Assembly: GCA_900555605.1 (NCBI GenBank)
Contig: USLW01000153.1
Location: forward strand, 1 to 5,759
Direction of reading: 5' to 3'
DNA from: an uncultured Clostridium sp.
Lineage (GTDB): Bacteria; Bacillota; Clostridia; UBA1212; UBA1255
DNA length: 5,759 nucleotides
Every line of letters starts with the position of its first letter. Within the stretch, counting starts at the first letter, position 1. Under the pieces are notes generated by a model. The model did not search any database and was not told the DNA's origin. It saw only the letters and a program-made list of their open reading frames with translations. The position numbers and the translations under genes are program-made. Of this stretch, positions 1 to 5,759 are shown piece after piece.

Positions 1-518
1 GCTTTGTGTACCGGGTCATAGAACAGAACCGGTACGCAGTCTCCATGTATGGTACATAAAGTGATTCCCCTTGTGTTGGTAACCATTGCATCATAACCGC
101 AGGCAAGAATCTCATCCGGTGTCTGTCTGGCCACGCCGATTCCCCGCAGCGCCTGCGTCACATGCAGTACGCGGCCGCTGTGAACCTGGGGAACACAGGT
201 AATAGAATCCAAAGGAACATCCAATGCATATGCCGCCCGCCTGTAGTTTTCCATGACCCGGGTGCGGGCATTCTCTCTGCGGAAGCTTAAATTCAAGCTG
301 CGGCATCTGCCCTCGGAAACGCCGCCGCTTCTTGCCGTAAATCCGTGAACAAGCGCCGCATCCGTATGCCCTGCGGCAGACACGCGCCCCACAGCCTCCG
401 ATAATCGGTCAAACTGCAAAAGAATAACCGGATCTGCCGAATCCACCGCTTCTTCTGCCCGGCCGCTCTTTTGATCCCCACAGGGTTCCTTTATATAAAC
501 TGTTTTGTACCGATACAT
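1..518 (-). CDS. pgeF: Peptidoglycan editing factor / YlmD-YfiH family (partial, C-terminus outside window)
   Basis: The first 172 residues of a PgeF (YfiH/YlmD, formerly 'laccase domain') protein are present; the family is usually about 250-280 residues, so the C-terminal third is missing off the window edge. Seen: HGFTARSGGVSEG at residues 58-70, then SLNLSF (74-79), ENYRR (90-94), QVH (111-113), YDAMVTN (142-148) and HGDCVPVLF (158-166). H113 and C161 match two of the three zinc ligands; the third, in an H-x-GWRG motif, would lie beyond the edge. The usual ADC is GDC here. Family members are linked to removal of wrongly built peptidoglycan stem peptides (E. coli YfiH) and to purine nucleoside cleavage; the substrate here cannot be told. 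The start is set by GGAGG just upstream of the ATG at 518. The segment before the HGF motif is unusually long, with a charged stretch at residues 11-30. It is divergent from nfo and has its own promoter. Confidence 0.9.
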   Translation of the reverse strand, partial: MYRYKTVYIKEPCGDQKSGRAEEAVDSADPVILLQFDRLSEAVGRVSAAGHTDAALVHGFTARSGGVSEGRCRSLNLSFRRENARTRVMENYRRAAYALDVPLDSITCVPQVHSGRVLHVTQALRGIGVARQTPDEILACGYDAMVTNTRGITLCTIHGDCVPVLFYDPVHK

Positions 519-537
519 ACCAACCTCCGTTATCTTT

Positions 538-561
538 GAAACATCAGTGGAAACATCAGGG
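538..561. repeat. 2 x 12 bp tandem direct repeat in the pgeF leader
   Basis: GAAACATCAGTG (538-549) is followed directly by GAAACATCAGGG (550-561), with 11 of 12 bases identical. It sits between the predicted transcription start of pgeF (about 571) and its ribosome binding site (about 526-530). A repeated motif just downstream of a promoter could be a tandem operator or a leader element, but two copies of 12 bp can also arise by slippage. No function is assigned. Confidence 0.5.
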
Positions 562-577
562 TGGGAGCCTCTTTCGT

Positions 578-606
578 ATTGTACTACAACCGTTCAGTGT
601 TGGCAA
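578..606 (-). promoter_or_regulatory. Sigma-A-like promoter for pgeF
   Basis: On the minus strand the -35 box TTGCCA (601-606) and the -10 box TACAAT (578-583) are separated by exactly 17 bp. Each box has one or two departures from consensus. Transcription would begin near 571, giving a leader of about 50 nt before the ATG at 518. The leader carries the 12-bp tandem repeat. This is a sequence match only. Confidence 0.6.
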
Positions 607-619
607 ATGAAAAAGGCGT

Positions 620-648
620 TTGCGGCCCTGTCTAAAAGCTGTTATACT
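620..648 (+). promoter_or_regulatory. Sigma-A-like promoter for nfo
   Basis: The -10 box TATACT (643-648) is one base from TATAAT. It lies 17 bp downstream of a weaker -35, TTGCGG (620-625). Transcription would start near 655, about 70 nt before the nfo ATG. The -35 box is only 13 bp from the -35 of the divergent pgeF promoter, so the two polymerase sites are back to back. I looked for a forespore sigma-G pair: the -10 region (TATACTA) resembles the CATnnTA form, but no matching -35 is present. Confidence 0.5.
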
Positions 649-723
649 ATCAAAGACGTTTATTGTAATAGATTTTGACGCGGCGCGCCTTTGCGGTCAG
701 GCTGCGGGAAAGCAGGGATTTAT

Positions 724-1560
724 ATGTTGCATATCGGCTGTCATTTATCTTCGTCAAAGGGATACGCGCATATGGCAGAAGAAGCGCTGTCCATCGGAGG
801 AAACACCTTTCAGTTTTTTACAAGAAACCCGCGGGGCGGCCAGGCCAAGGCCATTGATCCTGCAGACATTGCCGCGTTTTTATCAGCAGCCGCGGCGCAC
901 GCATTTGCGCCGGTCATGGCACATGCACCGTATACCCTGAACCCCTGTGCAGAAAAAGCCTATGTCCGGGAATTTACGCAGAATACAATGGCAGACGATT
1001 TAAAACGCCTCGAATGGACCCCTGGCAATTATTATAATTTTCATCCGGGCAGTCATGTCGGCCAGGGCAGTGAAATAGGGATTGCGATGATTGCGGATAT
1101 GTTGAACAAAATTATCAGACCGGAGCAGCACACAAAAATTCTTTTAGAGACCATGTCCGGCAAGGGCAGTGAGGTGGGAGGCAAATTTGAAGAACTCAGA
1201 GCCATCATGGACAGAGTGGATCATGCGGAAATGCTCGGCGTCTGTCTGGATACCTGCCATGTTTATGATGCCGGCTATGATATTGTAAATAATCTGGACG
1301 GCGTGCTGGCGGAGTTTGATCAGATCATCGGACTTGAGCGACTGTGTGCAGTGCATTTGAACGATAGCAAAAATCCTTTTGCCAGCCATAAAGACCGACA
1401 TGAAAAGATCGGCCGGGGTACTCTCGGACTGTCACTTTTTGCCGAGGTCATTAATCATCCCCGGCTGCGGGATCTGCCATTTTATCTGGAGACTCCGAAC
1501 GAACTCGATGGTTATCGGGAGGAAATCACGCTGCTCCGCTCTTTGTATCGGGATATATAA
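724..1560 (+). CDS. nfo: Endonuclease IV (deoxyribonuclease IV, AP endonuclease)
   Basis: A 278-residue TIM-barrel protein, close to the usual ~280 for bacterial Nfo. It cleaves DNA 5' to abasic sites in base excision repair, in the cytoplasm. All nine expected trinuclear-zinc ligands can be read: H67 (MAHAPY), H107 (NFHPGSHVG), E142 (LLETMSGKG), D176 and H179 ([13 protein letters not shown]), H211 (AVHLNDSKN), D224 and H226 ([10 protein letters not shown]) and E256 (YLETPN). The barrel opens with [13 protein letters not shown]. The ATG at 724 is chosen because an AGGGA ribosome site lies 6-7 bases upstream and the family's first strand begins there; an in-frame TTG at 691 would add eleven residues without similarity. 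It has its own sigma-A-like promoter and converges on the GH25 gene. In Bacillus the orthologue (YqfS/Nfo) contributes to spore DNA repair; whether that holds here is inference. Confidence 0.97.
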   Translation: MLHIGCHLSSSKGYAHMAEEALSIGGNTFQFFTRNPRGGQAKAIDPADIAAFLSAAAAHAFAPVMAHAPYTLNPCAEKAYVREFTQNTMADDLKRLEWTPGNYYNFHPGSHVGQGSEIGIAMIADMLNKIIRPEQHTKILLETMSGKGSEVGGKFEELRAIMDRVDHAEMLGVCLDTCHVYDAGYDIVNNLDGVLAEFDQIIGLERLCAVHLNDSKNPFASHKDRHEKIGRGTLGLSLFAEVINHPRLRDLPFYLETPNELDGYREEITLLRSLYRDI

Positions 1561-1605
1561 GGATAAAAAGAATATGCGCAAATGTGAAATACCTGTCGTT
1601 GTCCC

Positions 1606-1628
1606 GGCGTCTTGCACCTGCGCCTTTT
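1606..1628 (+). terminator. Weak candidate terminator after nfo
   Basis: GGCGT (1606-1610) can pair with GCGCC (1620-1624), four GC pairs plus one G-T pair, around a 9-nt loop. The stem is followed directly by TTTT (1625-1628). It is short and the T-run is poor. A competing pairing exists between CGGCGT (1605-1610) and ACGCCG (1640-1645) with a long loop. This is the only stem with a T-run that I see in the convergent gap 1561-1664. Confidence 0.25.
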
Positions 1629-1664
1629 ACAGCACAAAAACGCCGTCTATTTCAAAACTCTTTT

Positions 1665-2393
1665 TTATGATGGAAAATGTGCAAATTCTTCTTCGGTTCC
1701 GTTAAAAACATTTAAATCAATATACGTCTCCGGGCCGTCGTACCCCTTTAAGCTTCCCCTGTGGGAATACTGCCAAAAGGTCCATTCTCTGTTGTCCGGC
1801 AGCGCGGCCTTTTCATAAACGCTGCGCAGCCAGATCGGATAGGCGCAGTAGCCGCCTCGGATATACATCTCATAGATGTCAGGCGTAACATATAAGATCG
1901 GTTTCATCTGATAATGCTGCTCTAAGGCTGCCAGCAGCGAGTCTAAAATTGCGCATACATCTGCCTTCGGCAGCGGTTCGCTTCTATATTTTCCGTAGAA
2001 TTCGAGATCAATTACCGGCGGCAGCATATGGTCTGTTTTAGGTACGGTCTGAATAAAATTTTTTGCCTGAAACAGGCCGGGACTGTCATAGCTGAAAAAA
2101 TGGTATGCACCTATGCGGATATCCGTCTGCATTGCGGCGGACCAATTTTCCGAAAATAAGCTGTCCTGATAACTGCTGCCTTCTGTGGCTTTAATAAAAG
2201 CAAACCGGATATCCTGCCGTGCGATCTGCTGCCAGTCAATCGTCCCCTGATAATGAGATACGTCAATTCCTCTGACCGGATATTCTGTTAAGGATGGGCT
2301 ATTGAACCAAAGCCTGCCGCTGCAGAGCAATAGGCCGAGGGCGCTCAGCAAAACAAACAGCAGTACAAACCCGATAAAGAATCTCTTTTTCAT
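1665..2393 (-). CDS. Membrane-anchored GH25 muramidase (lysozyme)
   Basis: A 242-residue glycoside hydrolase family 25 protein, expected to cut the MurNAc-GlcNAc bond of peptidoglycan outside the membrane. Residues 5-24 form one hydrophobic helix after MKKR. The LLLC at its end lacks a small residue before Cys, so it is more likely a signal-anchor or signal peptide than a lipoprotein signal. The GH25 barrel follows: GIDVSHYQG (42-50, D44), FIKATEG (66-72), GAYHFF (95-100), the catalytic D-x-E pair in IDLEF (D129, E131), PILYV (165-169), PIWLR (186-190), FWQYS (206-210) and YIDLNVF (224-230, D226). There is no wall-binding domain after the barrel. The ATG at 2393 has GAGGG 8 bases upstream; a longer reading from 2435 has no supporting site and would spoil the N-terminal signal. 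It lies 123 nt downstream of the germinant-receptor operon on the same strand. A germination role like clostridial SleM (also GH25) is inference; general wall turnover is equally possible. Confidence 0.92.
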   Translation of the reverse strand: MKKRFFIGFVLLFVLLSALGLLLCSGRLWFNSPSLTEYPVRGIDVSHYQGTIDWQQIARQDIRFAFIKATEGSSYQDSLFSENWSAAMQTDIRIGAYHFFSYDSPGLFQAKNFIQTVPKTDHMLPPVIDLEFYGKYRSEPLPKADVCAILDSLLAALEQHYQMKPILYVTPDIYEMYIRGGYCAYPIWLRSVYEKAALPDNREWTFWQYSHRGSLKGYDGPETYIDLNVFNGTEEEFAHFPS

Positions 2394-2446
2394 CGTAAAT
2401 TCCCTCGATCCATGTCCGCAAGCGTCTCGAATCAATTCCGCTTTTT

Positions 2447-2474
2447 ATTTTACCACAGATCCTTGCGTTCGCAA
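2447..2474 (-). promoter_or_regulatory. Possible sigma-A-like promoter for the GH25 gene, -35 within a palindrome
   Basis: On the minus strand, TTGCGA (2469-2474) and TAAAAT (2447-2452) are 16 bp apart, with transcription starting near 2440 and a leader of about 45 nt. The -35 lies inside the inverted repeat TTGCG-TT-CGCAA (2463-2474), which could be a protein-binding site. No terminator separates this site from the upstream operon, so readthrough may also feed the gene. Confidence 0.35.
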
Positions 2475-2517
2475 CTGCTGCCATCATATTTTATATATAC
2501 TGCATAGCGCCGTCCTC

Positions 2518-2754
2518 TCAATAGTGCCATTTGAGAATATCATGAAACAAATACACAACGCCGGCCATCGGCCCCGGAACCGTTATATCCGTCACATACA
2601 GAATCCAGAGCACAAACGCTGCCGAAAATAAAATCCAGAATACAAGATACTGTGCTTTTCGGGCATTCGATTTTGCCTCAGTCTCCTGCTTGATGTCAAC
2701 AAACGCATACAAAGCAATCATCGCAAACACTACTAAAAGAATCAAATATGCCAT
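2518..2754 (-). CDS. Small two-helix membrane protein, candidate germinant-receptor D subunit
   Basis: This 78-residue protein has no motif I can name. Hydrophobic helices span about 2-19 and 36-54, joined by a charged loop with KQETEAKSNARK at 22-33. The tail has a third, weaker hydrophobic patch (about 60-72) and ends in KWHY. It is a convincing gene: an ideal GAGGTG ribosome site lies 7 bases before the ATG at 2754, and it follows gerAB by 88 nt on the same strand. Small proteins of about 75 residues with two membrane helices are encoded in or beside many Bacillus gerA-type operons and modulate receptor function (D subunits, such as GerKD). Size, topology and position fit that group, so I infer the same role in the inner spore membrane. 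I cannot show sequence similarity by eye, and an unrelated small membrane protein is possible. Confidence 0.8.
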   Translation of the reverse strand: MAYLILLVVFAMIALYAFVDIKQETEAKSNARKAQYLVFWILFSAAFVLWILYVTDITVPGPMAGVVYLFHDILKWHY

Positions 2755-2771
2755 AAACTGTCACCTCTTTT

Positions 2772-2814
2772 CCAAACCGGGTCAGGTCACAAGCCACCAA
2801 ACCACAGGGTCGGT
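2772..2814. repeat. Imperfect direct repeat in the gap before the small membrane gene
   Basis: CCAAACC followed by GGGTC occurs twice: CCAAACCGGGTCAGGT (2772-2787) and CCAAACC-ACA-GGGTCGGT (2797-2814). The copies differ by a 3-base insertion and one base. On the transcribed strand the upstream copy could also form a short hairpin (about 7 pairs with one bulge). It lies in the 88-nt space between gerAB and the small gene, just before its ribosome binding site. The meaning is unclear. Confidence 0.3.
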
Positions 2815-2842
2815 TCCTGTTTTGCAGAGTTCGTTTTACATA

Positions 2843-4069
2843 TTACGAATGAGATGGCGCAGCCGGCTGCTGCGGCGTCTGTTCAGGCCTGTCAGCCGGC
2901 ACCCGCTTGATACGCTTTTTAATCGTACCGACGACATATGTGAGCAGCGGAAATATCAGCTGCGGGAACAAGCAGTAAATCGGAATGGTATTGATTGCCC
3001 AATTCAGCATCTGGATGTTGGAGTTTGTATTGACGGAGGAAAATACCGCGATCAGTGCTGCGACTGCTCCGCCGATGGCACGGTGGGAAGATAACCCGCA
3101 GATTTGCGCTGTAGCAATATTGGTTGCGTAAAATATCACCGCCATTTTAAAAAACAGCAGAAGTAACAGCGGGAAAGCCACCATGATTTCAATTCGCGTA
3201 AAGATATCACCGATTTCTACCAGCCGTATCACTTCATATGACGGATATGATAAAATATCCGTAAGCGGGCCTAATACAAGAATATCCCGCAAAATAACAA
3301 TCAGCAGCAGCCCGGCACCTAAGAGGATTGCTCCGACGAAATACTTATACAAGCTGTTGGGATTATTCTGACCATTGGGCGCAGCACATAACTGCAGCTG
3401 TTTTGACTGCCTGCCGGAATCCGCAGCGGCAGCATATTTATTTTTGGGAACCGCTTTTTTGCCGTCCTTTACCTGCGGAAGAAACATTGTGAAGATAATC
3501 ATCTGTCCAAAGGGCACTACCGTTGCAACATGTATGCCCTGAATGTAATCCATAGGCTCCTGCTGCAAAACAGGCAGTAAATATTCAAAATTCATATCCT
3601 TAATTAAAAATATTGTAATAAGACACACGATTGCTGTAATGATAATACTCAAAATCGCAGCTGAACTGGAAAAAAAGTCCATTCCGTATCTTGCGGCCCA
3701 AACACACAATATCAACAGCAGAGCAACAATCAAAAACTGCGGTACCCCCATAATCATATCTCCGGCAACAAACTGACTGGTTTCCTTTGCAATCAGACAA
3801 CATGCCAAAATAAAATAAAGCAGATATGCCACAGATATTATTCTTCCGACTATTTTACCAAATACAAGGTCATTAATCTCTATTAAATTTTTACCCGGAT
3901 ACAATGCGCATAGCTTTACATATAGAAGCGCAAGGACCATTGCAATACCGGCTGCAATCAGAAACACCAGCCACGCCTCATGCTGTACAACATGAAATAA
4001 ATACATGGGATATAGTAATGAACCTTGCATAAAACAAGCCATTATAAATAGAAATTGTCTGTTTGACAT
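2843..4069 (-). CDS. Spore germinant receptor subunit B (GerAB/GerKB family permease)
   Basis: A 408-residue polytopic protein of the GerAB family (APC-type fold), the subunit generally tied to germinant recognition in the inner spore membrane. About ten helices can be read, near 7-27, 33-53, 74-95, 111-127, 136-157, 183-199, 243-262, 293-315, 330-347 and 360-381. Family features include ISNRQ-like SNRQ at the N-terminus, YPGKNLIEI (57-65), and PSYEVIRLVEIGDIFTRIE (276-294), the conserved loop before helix 8. It is longer than the usual ~360-370 residues. The excess is a hydrophilic stretch at about 200-242 (DGKKAVPKNKY ... NGQNNPNSLYKY) between helices 6 and 7, plus a basic, Pro/Gln-rich tail (383-408). 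The ATG at 4069 has AAGGAG 8 bases upstream, and 40 nt separate it from the gerAC stop. The germinant cannot be predicted. Confidence 0.93.
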   Translation of the reverse strand: MSNRQFLFIMACFMQGSLLYPMYLFHVVQHEAWLVFLIAAGIAMVLALLYVKLCALYPGKNLIEINDLVFGKIVGRIISVAYLLYFILACCLIAKETSQFVAGDMIMGVPQFLIVALLLILCVWAARYGMDFFSSSAAILSIIITAIVCLITIFLIKDMNFEYLLPVLQQEPMDYIQGIHVATVVPFGQMIIFTMFLPQVKDGKKAVPKNKYAAAADSGRQSKQLQLCAAPNGQNNPNSLYKYFVGAILLGAGLLLIVILRDILVLGPLTDILSYPSYEVIRLVEIGDIFTRIEIMVAFPLLLLLFFKMAVIFYATNIATAQICGLSSHRAIGGAVAALIAVFSSVNTNSNIQMLNWAINTIPIYCLFPQLIFPLLTYVVGTIKKRIKRVPADRPEQTPQQPAAPSHS

Positions 4070-4109
4070 AACCGCGACTCCTTTTGAAGTACTCGTGCAA
4101 AGCAGGTCC

Positions 4110-5375
4110 CTATCCTTGTATCTGCGTCATCGATTCGATTAAGGAACCGGTACGCACAAGGTTCGCTGTTACCTGTACTTCTATTTTCATATTTTTATAT
4201 AATTCTTGCCAATTTTCCCGTAAACCGGTATTCCATTGTTTCGGATAGTGTCTGGATAAATATGCGCTGATTCCGAATATATCGGAGCCCAACTCTCTTG
4301 CTTTCTGAAATGCATCTAAGATCTCGTCACGAACTTCCTGTTCTGTGTGCGCAGCAATCAGCTTCATGACAGCTTCATCCCGGAGCGGAATATTCTCTGT
4401 AAGATGACCGATAGATCCGCTTATATCAACCGCAACCTTTGTACGGAGCACAGGCTCCGACCCTTCTGTATCCAATTTAATATCCGTCTTTCCGGTAGCC
4501 TTCAAAACCTCAATACTTGCCGTTGTTTCCTCACGGTCCACCGGAATGACAAGTACAGTTGACTGAACCTGATTCATGACCCAGAGAAATCCTCTTGTCT
4601 GCTTTTCGTCAAGCTTTCCGATCATTTTTCCGTCATCAATGACTGCAGACCCTGTAACAAGAAAATGATCCGGACCTTCATTATCGCTTAACGCTTCCTC
4701 CGATTTGATAATCGGAAAGAGCGAAGCCGTGAATGCACTTCTTTCTGCGATTGCATAGTCAAACAAAGTCAATGTCGGAGCCTGGGCCGCCATTCTTTGT
4801 ACTTCAATCAACTTTTCAATGTCCTGGGCAGGCAGGGATTCTAATTGAGAATTGATATACAAAATATCGCCTGCCCTGCCTTCGGCAATAACCATTTTTA
4901 CTAAATATCGTGTCTCATGATCCCTCAGAAAAAAATCAATATACGGGTTGATACCTTCCTGTGCCAGTTCTTCACCGAAAATAATAATCTTATTATGTGA
5001 AATATAAAGCTTTCGATTTGTCCGGTGTACCGCAGATCGAAGCATTGCAAAGATATCATTACATTCCAGCTCAACGTTCCAATAGGCCGCATCAGCGCTG
5101 TTTCCTGCGCTGTCTGTCCCTCCGGAGTTTCCTCCTTTGACAGAACTTGTGCGGACCACCTGTGCGGTTACCATCAGTCTGCTTTTTTCCGTATTTTCTT
5201 TACTTTTTTCATTTAGATGATCACATTTATCAAGGGCAATGCCTAAAACAATTGCCAGCGAGTCCAGCTCTCTTTGTGCATCGCCGCCCGAACACCCGGC
5301 AAACATCGTACACATTATAACAAGCAGCATAGACATACACAGCAATCTTATACGTGTTTTATGATATGATTTCAT
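4110..5375 (-). CDS. Spore germinant receptor subunit C (Ger(x)C lipoprotein)
   Basis: A 421-residue GerAC-family lipoprotein, tethered to the outer face of the inner spore membrane as part of the germinant receptor. The signal is basic (KSYHKTRIR), then hydrophobic, ending in the lipobox FAGC with C28 as the lipidated residue. Family signatures follow: RELDSLAIVLGIALDK (35-50), SHNKIIIFGEELAQEGI (126-142) with FFLRDHETR (148-156), and the C-terminal domain ending in WNTGLRENWQELYKNMKIEVQV (381-402) and IVRTGS-like LVRTGS (406-411). A Gly/Ser-rich segment (about 77-97) interrupts the first domain. The ATG at 5375 is chosen because GGAGGG lies about 9-10 bases upstream and it gives a proper signal peptide. 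An in-frame ATG at 5405 lacks a ribosome site and would put ten extra residues before the signal. The gap from the gerAA stop is 42 nt. Confidence 0.94.
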   Translation of the reverse strand: MKSYHKTRIRLLCMSMLLVIMCTMFAGCSGGDAQRELDSLAIVLGIALDKCDHLNEKSKENTEKSRLMVTAQVVRTSSVKGGNSGGTDSAGNSADAAYWNVELECNDIFAMLRSAVHRTNRKLYISHNKIIIFGEELAQEGINPYIDFFLRDHETRYLVKMVIAEGRAGDILYINSQLESLPAQDIEKLIEVQRMAAQAPTLTLFDYAIAERSAFTASLFPIIKSEEALSDNEGPDHFLVTGSAVIDDGKMIGKLDEKQTRGFLWVMNQVQSTVLVIPVDREETTASIEVLKATGKTDIKLDTEGSEPVLRTKVAVDISGSIGHLTENIPLRDEAVMKLIAAHTEQEVRDEILDAFQKARELGSDIFGISAYLSRHYPKQWNTGLRENWQELYKNMKIEVQVTANLVRTGSLIESMTQIQG

Positions 5376-5417
5376 GATTCTGAGCCCTCCAGACATTCTG
5401 CGCATTCTGAAATTATT

Positions 5418-5759
5418 TTAAGCCGGCGGAATTTTGCTGTTTTCTCTGATCTCATCTTGTGCCGCCATTTTGGACGGTCTCCGGTGCATCAGCCATAACG
5501 GTGCCCGGACCATAGAATCCTTCAAATCGCTTGTGTCAACCGGCAATAAGGGAGACAAATATGCATATCCGAAGGACCTGAGGGCCGTTGTATGCAGCAG
5601 CAGGCCAATAATTCCGATGGTAATGCCAACACCGCCCAATAAGCCTGATAATATCAAAAAAATCCACCGCAGCAGGACCTCCTGTTCATTGGCGGAGGAT
5701 ACAACAAAACCGGAAACTGCAGTAAGCGCAACCACGATAACAAGCGGCGCGCCTACAAG
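5418..5759 (-). CDS. Spore germinant receptor subunit A (GerAA/SpoVAF family), C-terminal fragment
   Basis: The last 113 residues of a GerA-family membrane protein; whole members are about 450-550 residues, so the start and the N-terminal soluble domain lie beyond the window edge. The frame is open to the last base with no start needed. Visible are LVIVVALTAVSGFVV (6-20, membrane helix), a second helix (about 33-56), the near-invariant SFGYAYLSPLLP (62-73), and DSMVRAPLWLMHRRP (81-95) with a short hydrophilic tail. In the family the third motif usually reads SFGVPYLSP; here the Pro before Tyr is Ala. It is the first gene visible in the operon, followed by gerAC, so the operon promoter is outside the window. 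SpoVAF shares this domain, but the gerAC and gerAB neighbours favour a true receptor A subunit. Confidence 0.93.
   Translation of the reverse strand, partial: LVGAPLVIVVALTAVSGFVVSSANEQEVLLRWIFLILSGLLGGVGITIGIIGLLLHTTALRSFGYAYLSPLLPVDTSDLKDSMVRAPLWLMHRRPSKMAAQDEIRENSKIPPA

Noticed and set aside
643..649. TATACTA upstream of nfo as a forespore sigma-G -10 element
   Set aside because: It fits the -10 form partly, but no sigma-G-like -35 is found at the right distance, whereas a sigma-A spacing of 17 bp is present.
678..688. GCGGCGCGCCT occurs near 680 and again near 5746
   Set aside because: The copies lie in unrelated contexts (nfo leader and gerAA coding sequence), are short and GC-rich, and have no flanking similarity, so chance is the simplest explanation.
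620..940. Plus-strand open frame of 106 codons overlapping the start of nfo
   Set aside because: It overlaps nfo in another frame, with a Cys/Arg-rich translation typical of a shadow; the nfo frame carries the conserved residues.
1144..1401. Minus-strand open frame of 85 codons inside nfo
   Set aside because: It lies wholly antisense to the complete, motif-rich nfo gene and has no recognisable protein features or ribosome site.
2301..2335. LLLC at the end of the GH25 membrane helix as a lipobox
   Set aside because: The residue before Cys is Leu, where lipoprotein signals need Gly, Ala or Ser, so a signal-anchor or ordinary signal peptide is more likely.
2302..2631. Plus-strand open frame spanning the gap between the GH25 gene and the small membrane gene
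   Set aside because: It is antisense to two supported genes, has no ribosome site and no coherent protein character.
2690..3094. Plus-strand open frame of 134 codons antisense to gerAB
   Set aside because: The gerAB frame encodes a recognisable ten-helix family member; the antisense frame is Arg/Cys rich with no domain.

Overview
The window reads as chromosomal DNA of a spore-forming Firmicute, most likely an anaerobic Clostridia member (a Lachnospiraceae-like gut lineage is my inference from the protein flavour and moderate GC; no rRNA or other marker is present). The main support is a gerA-type spore germinant-receptor operon, which is restricted to endospore formers. Ribosome binding sites are strong and Firmicute-like (AAGGAG, GGAGG, GAGGTG).

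Layout. (1) Positions 1-518, minus strand: the first 172 codons of a PgeF/YlmD/YfiH multicopper-oxidase-like protein, whose C-terminal part lies outside the window. (2) 519-723: a divergent promoter region with back-to-back sigma-A-like promoters for pgeF and nfo and a 2 x 12 bp tandem repeat in the pgeF leader. (3) 724-1560, plus strand: a complete nfo (endonuclease IV) with all nine metal ligands. (4) 1561-1664: a short convergent gap. (5) 1665-2393, minus: a membrane-anchored GH25 muramidase. (6) 2518-5759, minus, in transcription order: the 3' end of gerAA, then gerAC, gerAB and a 78-residue two-helix membrane protein that may be a germinant-receptor D subunit. Gaps inside this operon are 42, 40 and 88 nt. 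The GH25 gene follows after 123 nt with its own possible promoter and no visible terminator before it.

How it fits together. GerAA, GerAC (lipoprotein) and GerAB are the three subunits of an inner-spore-membrane receptor that senses a small-molecule germinant. The small protein fits the two-helix D-type modulators known beside some Bacillus receptors. The muramidase immediately downstream could connect receptor signalling to peptidoglycan breakdown, but this is inference; family precedent is the clostridial cortex-fragment muramidase SleM, also GH25. Endonuclease IV repairs abasic sites and is a known spore DNA repair enzyme in Bacillus, but here it is on the other strand with its own vegetative-type promoter.

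No gene-free stretch exceeds 300 bases. I see no tRNA, rRNA, CRISPR, insertion sequence or phage remnant. I do not see a wholly new system; the best leads are the small membrane protein, the muramidase linked to a receptor operon, and the hydrophilic insertion in GerAB.
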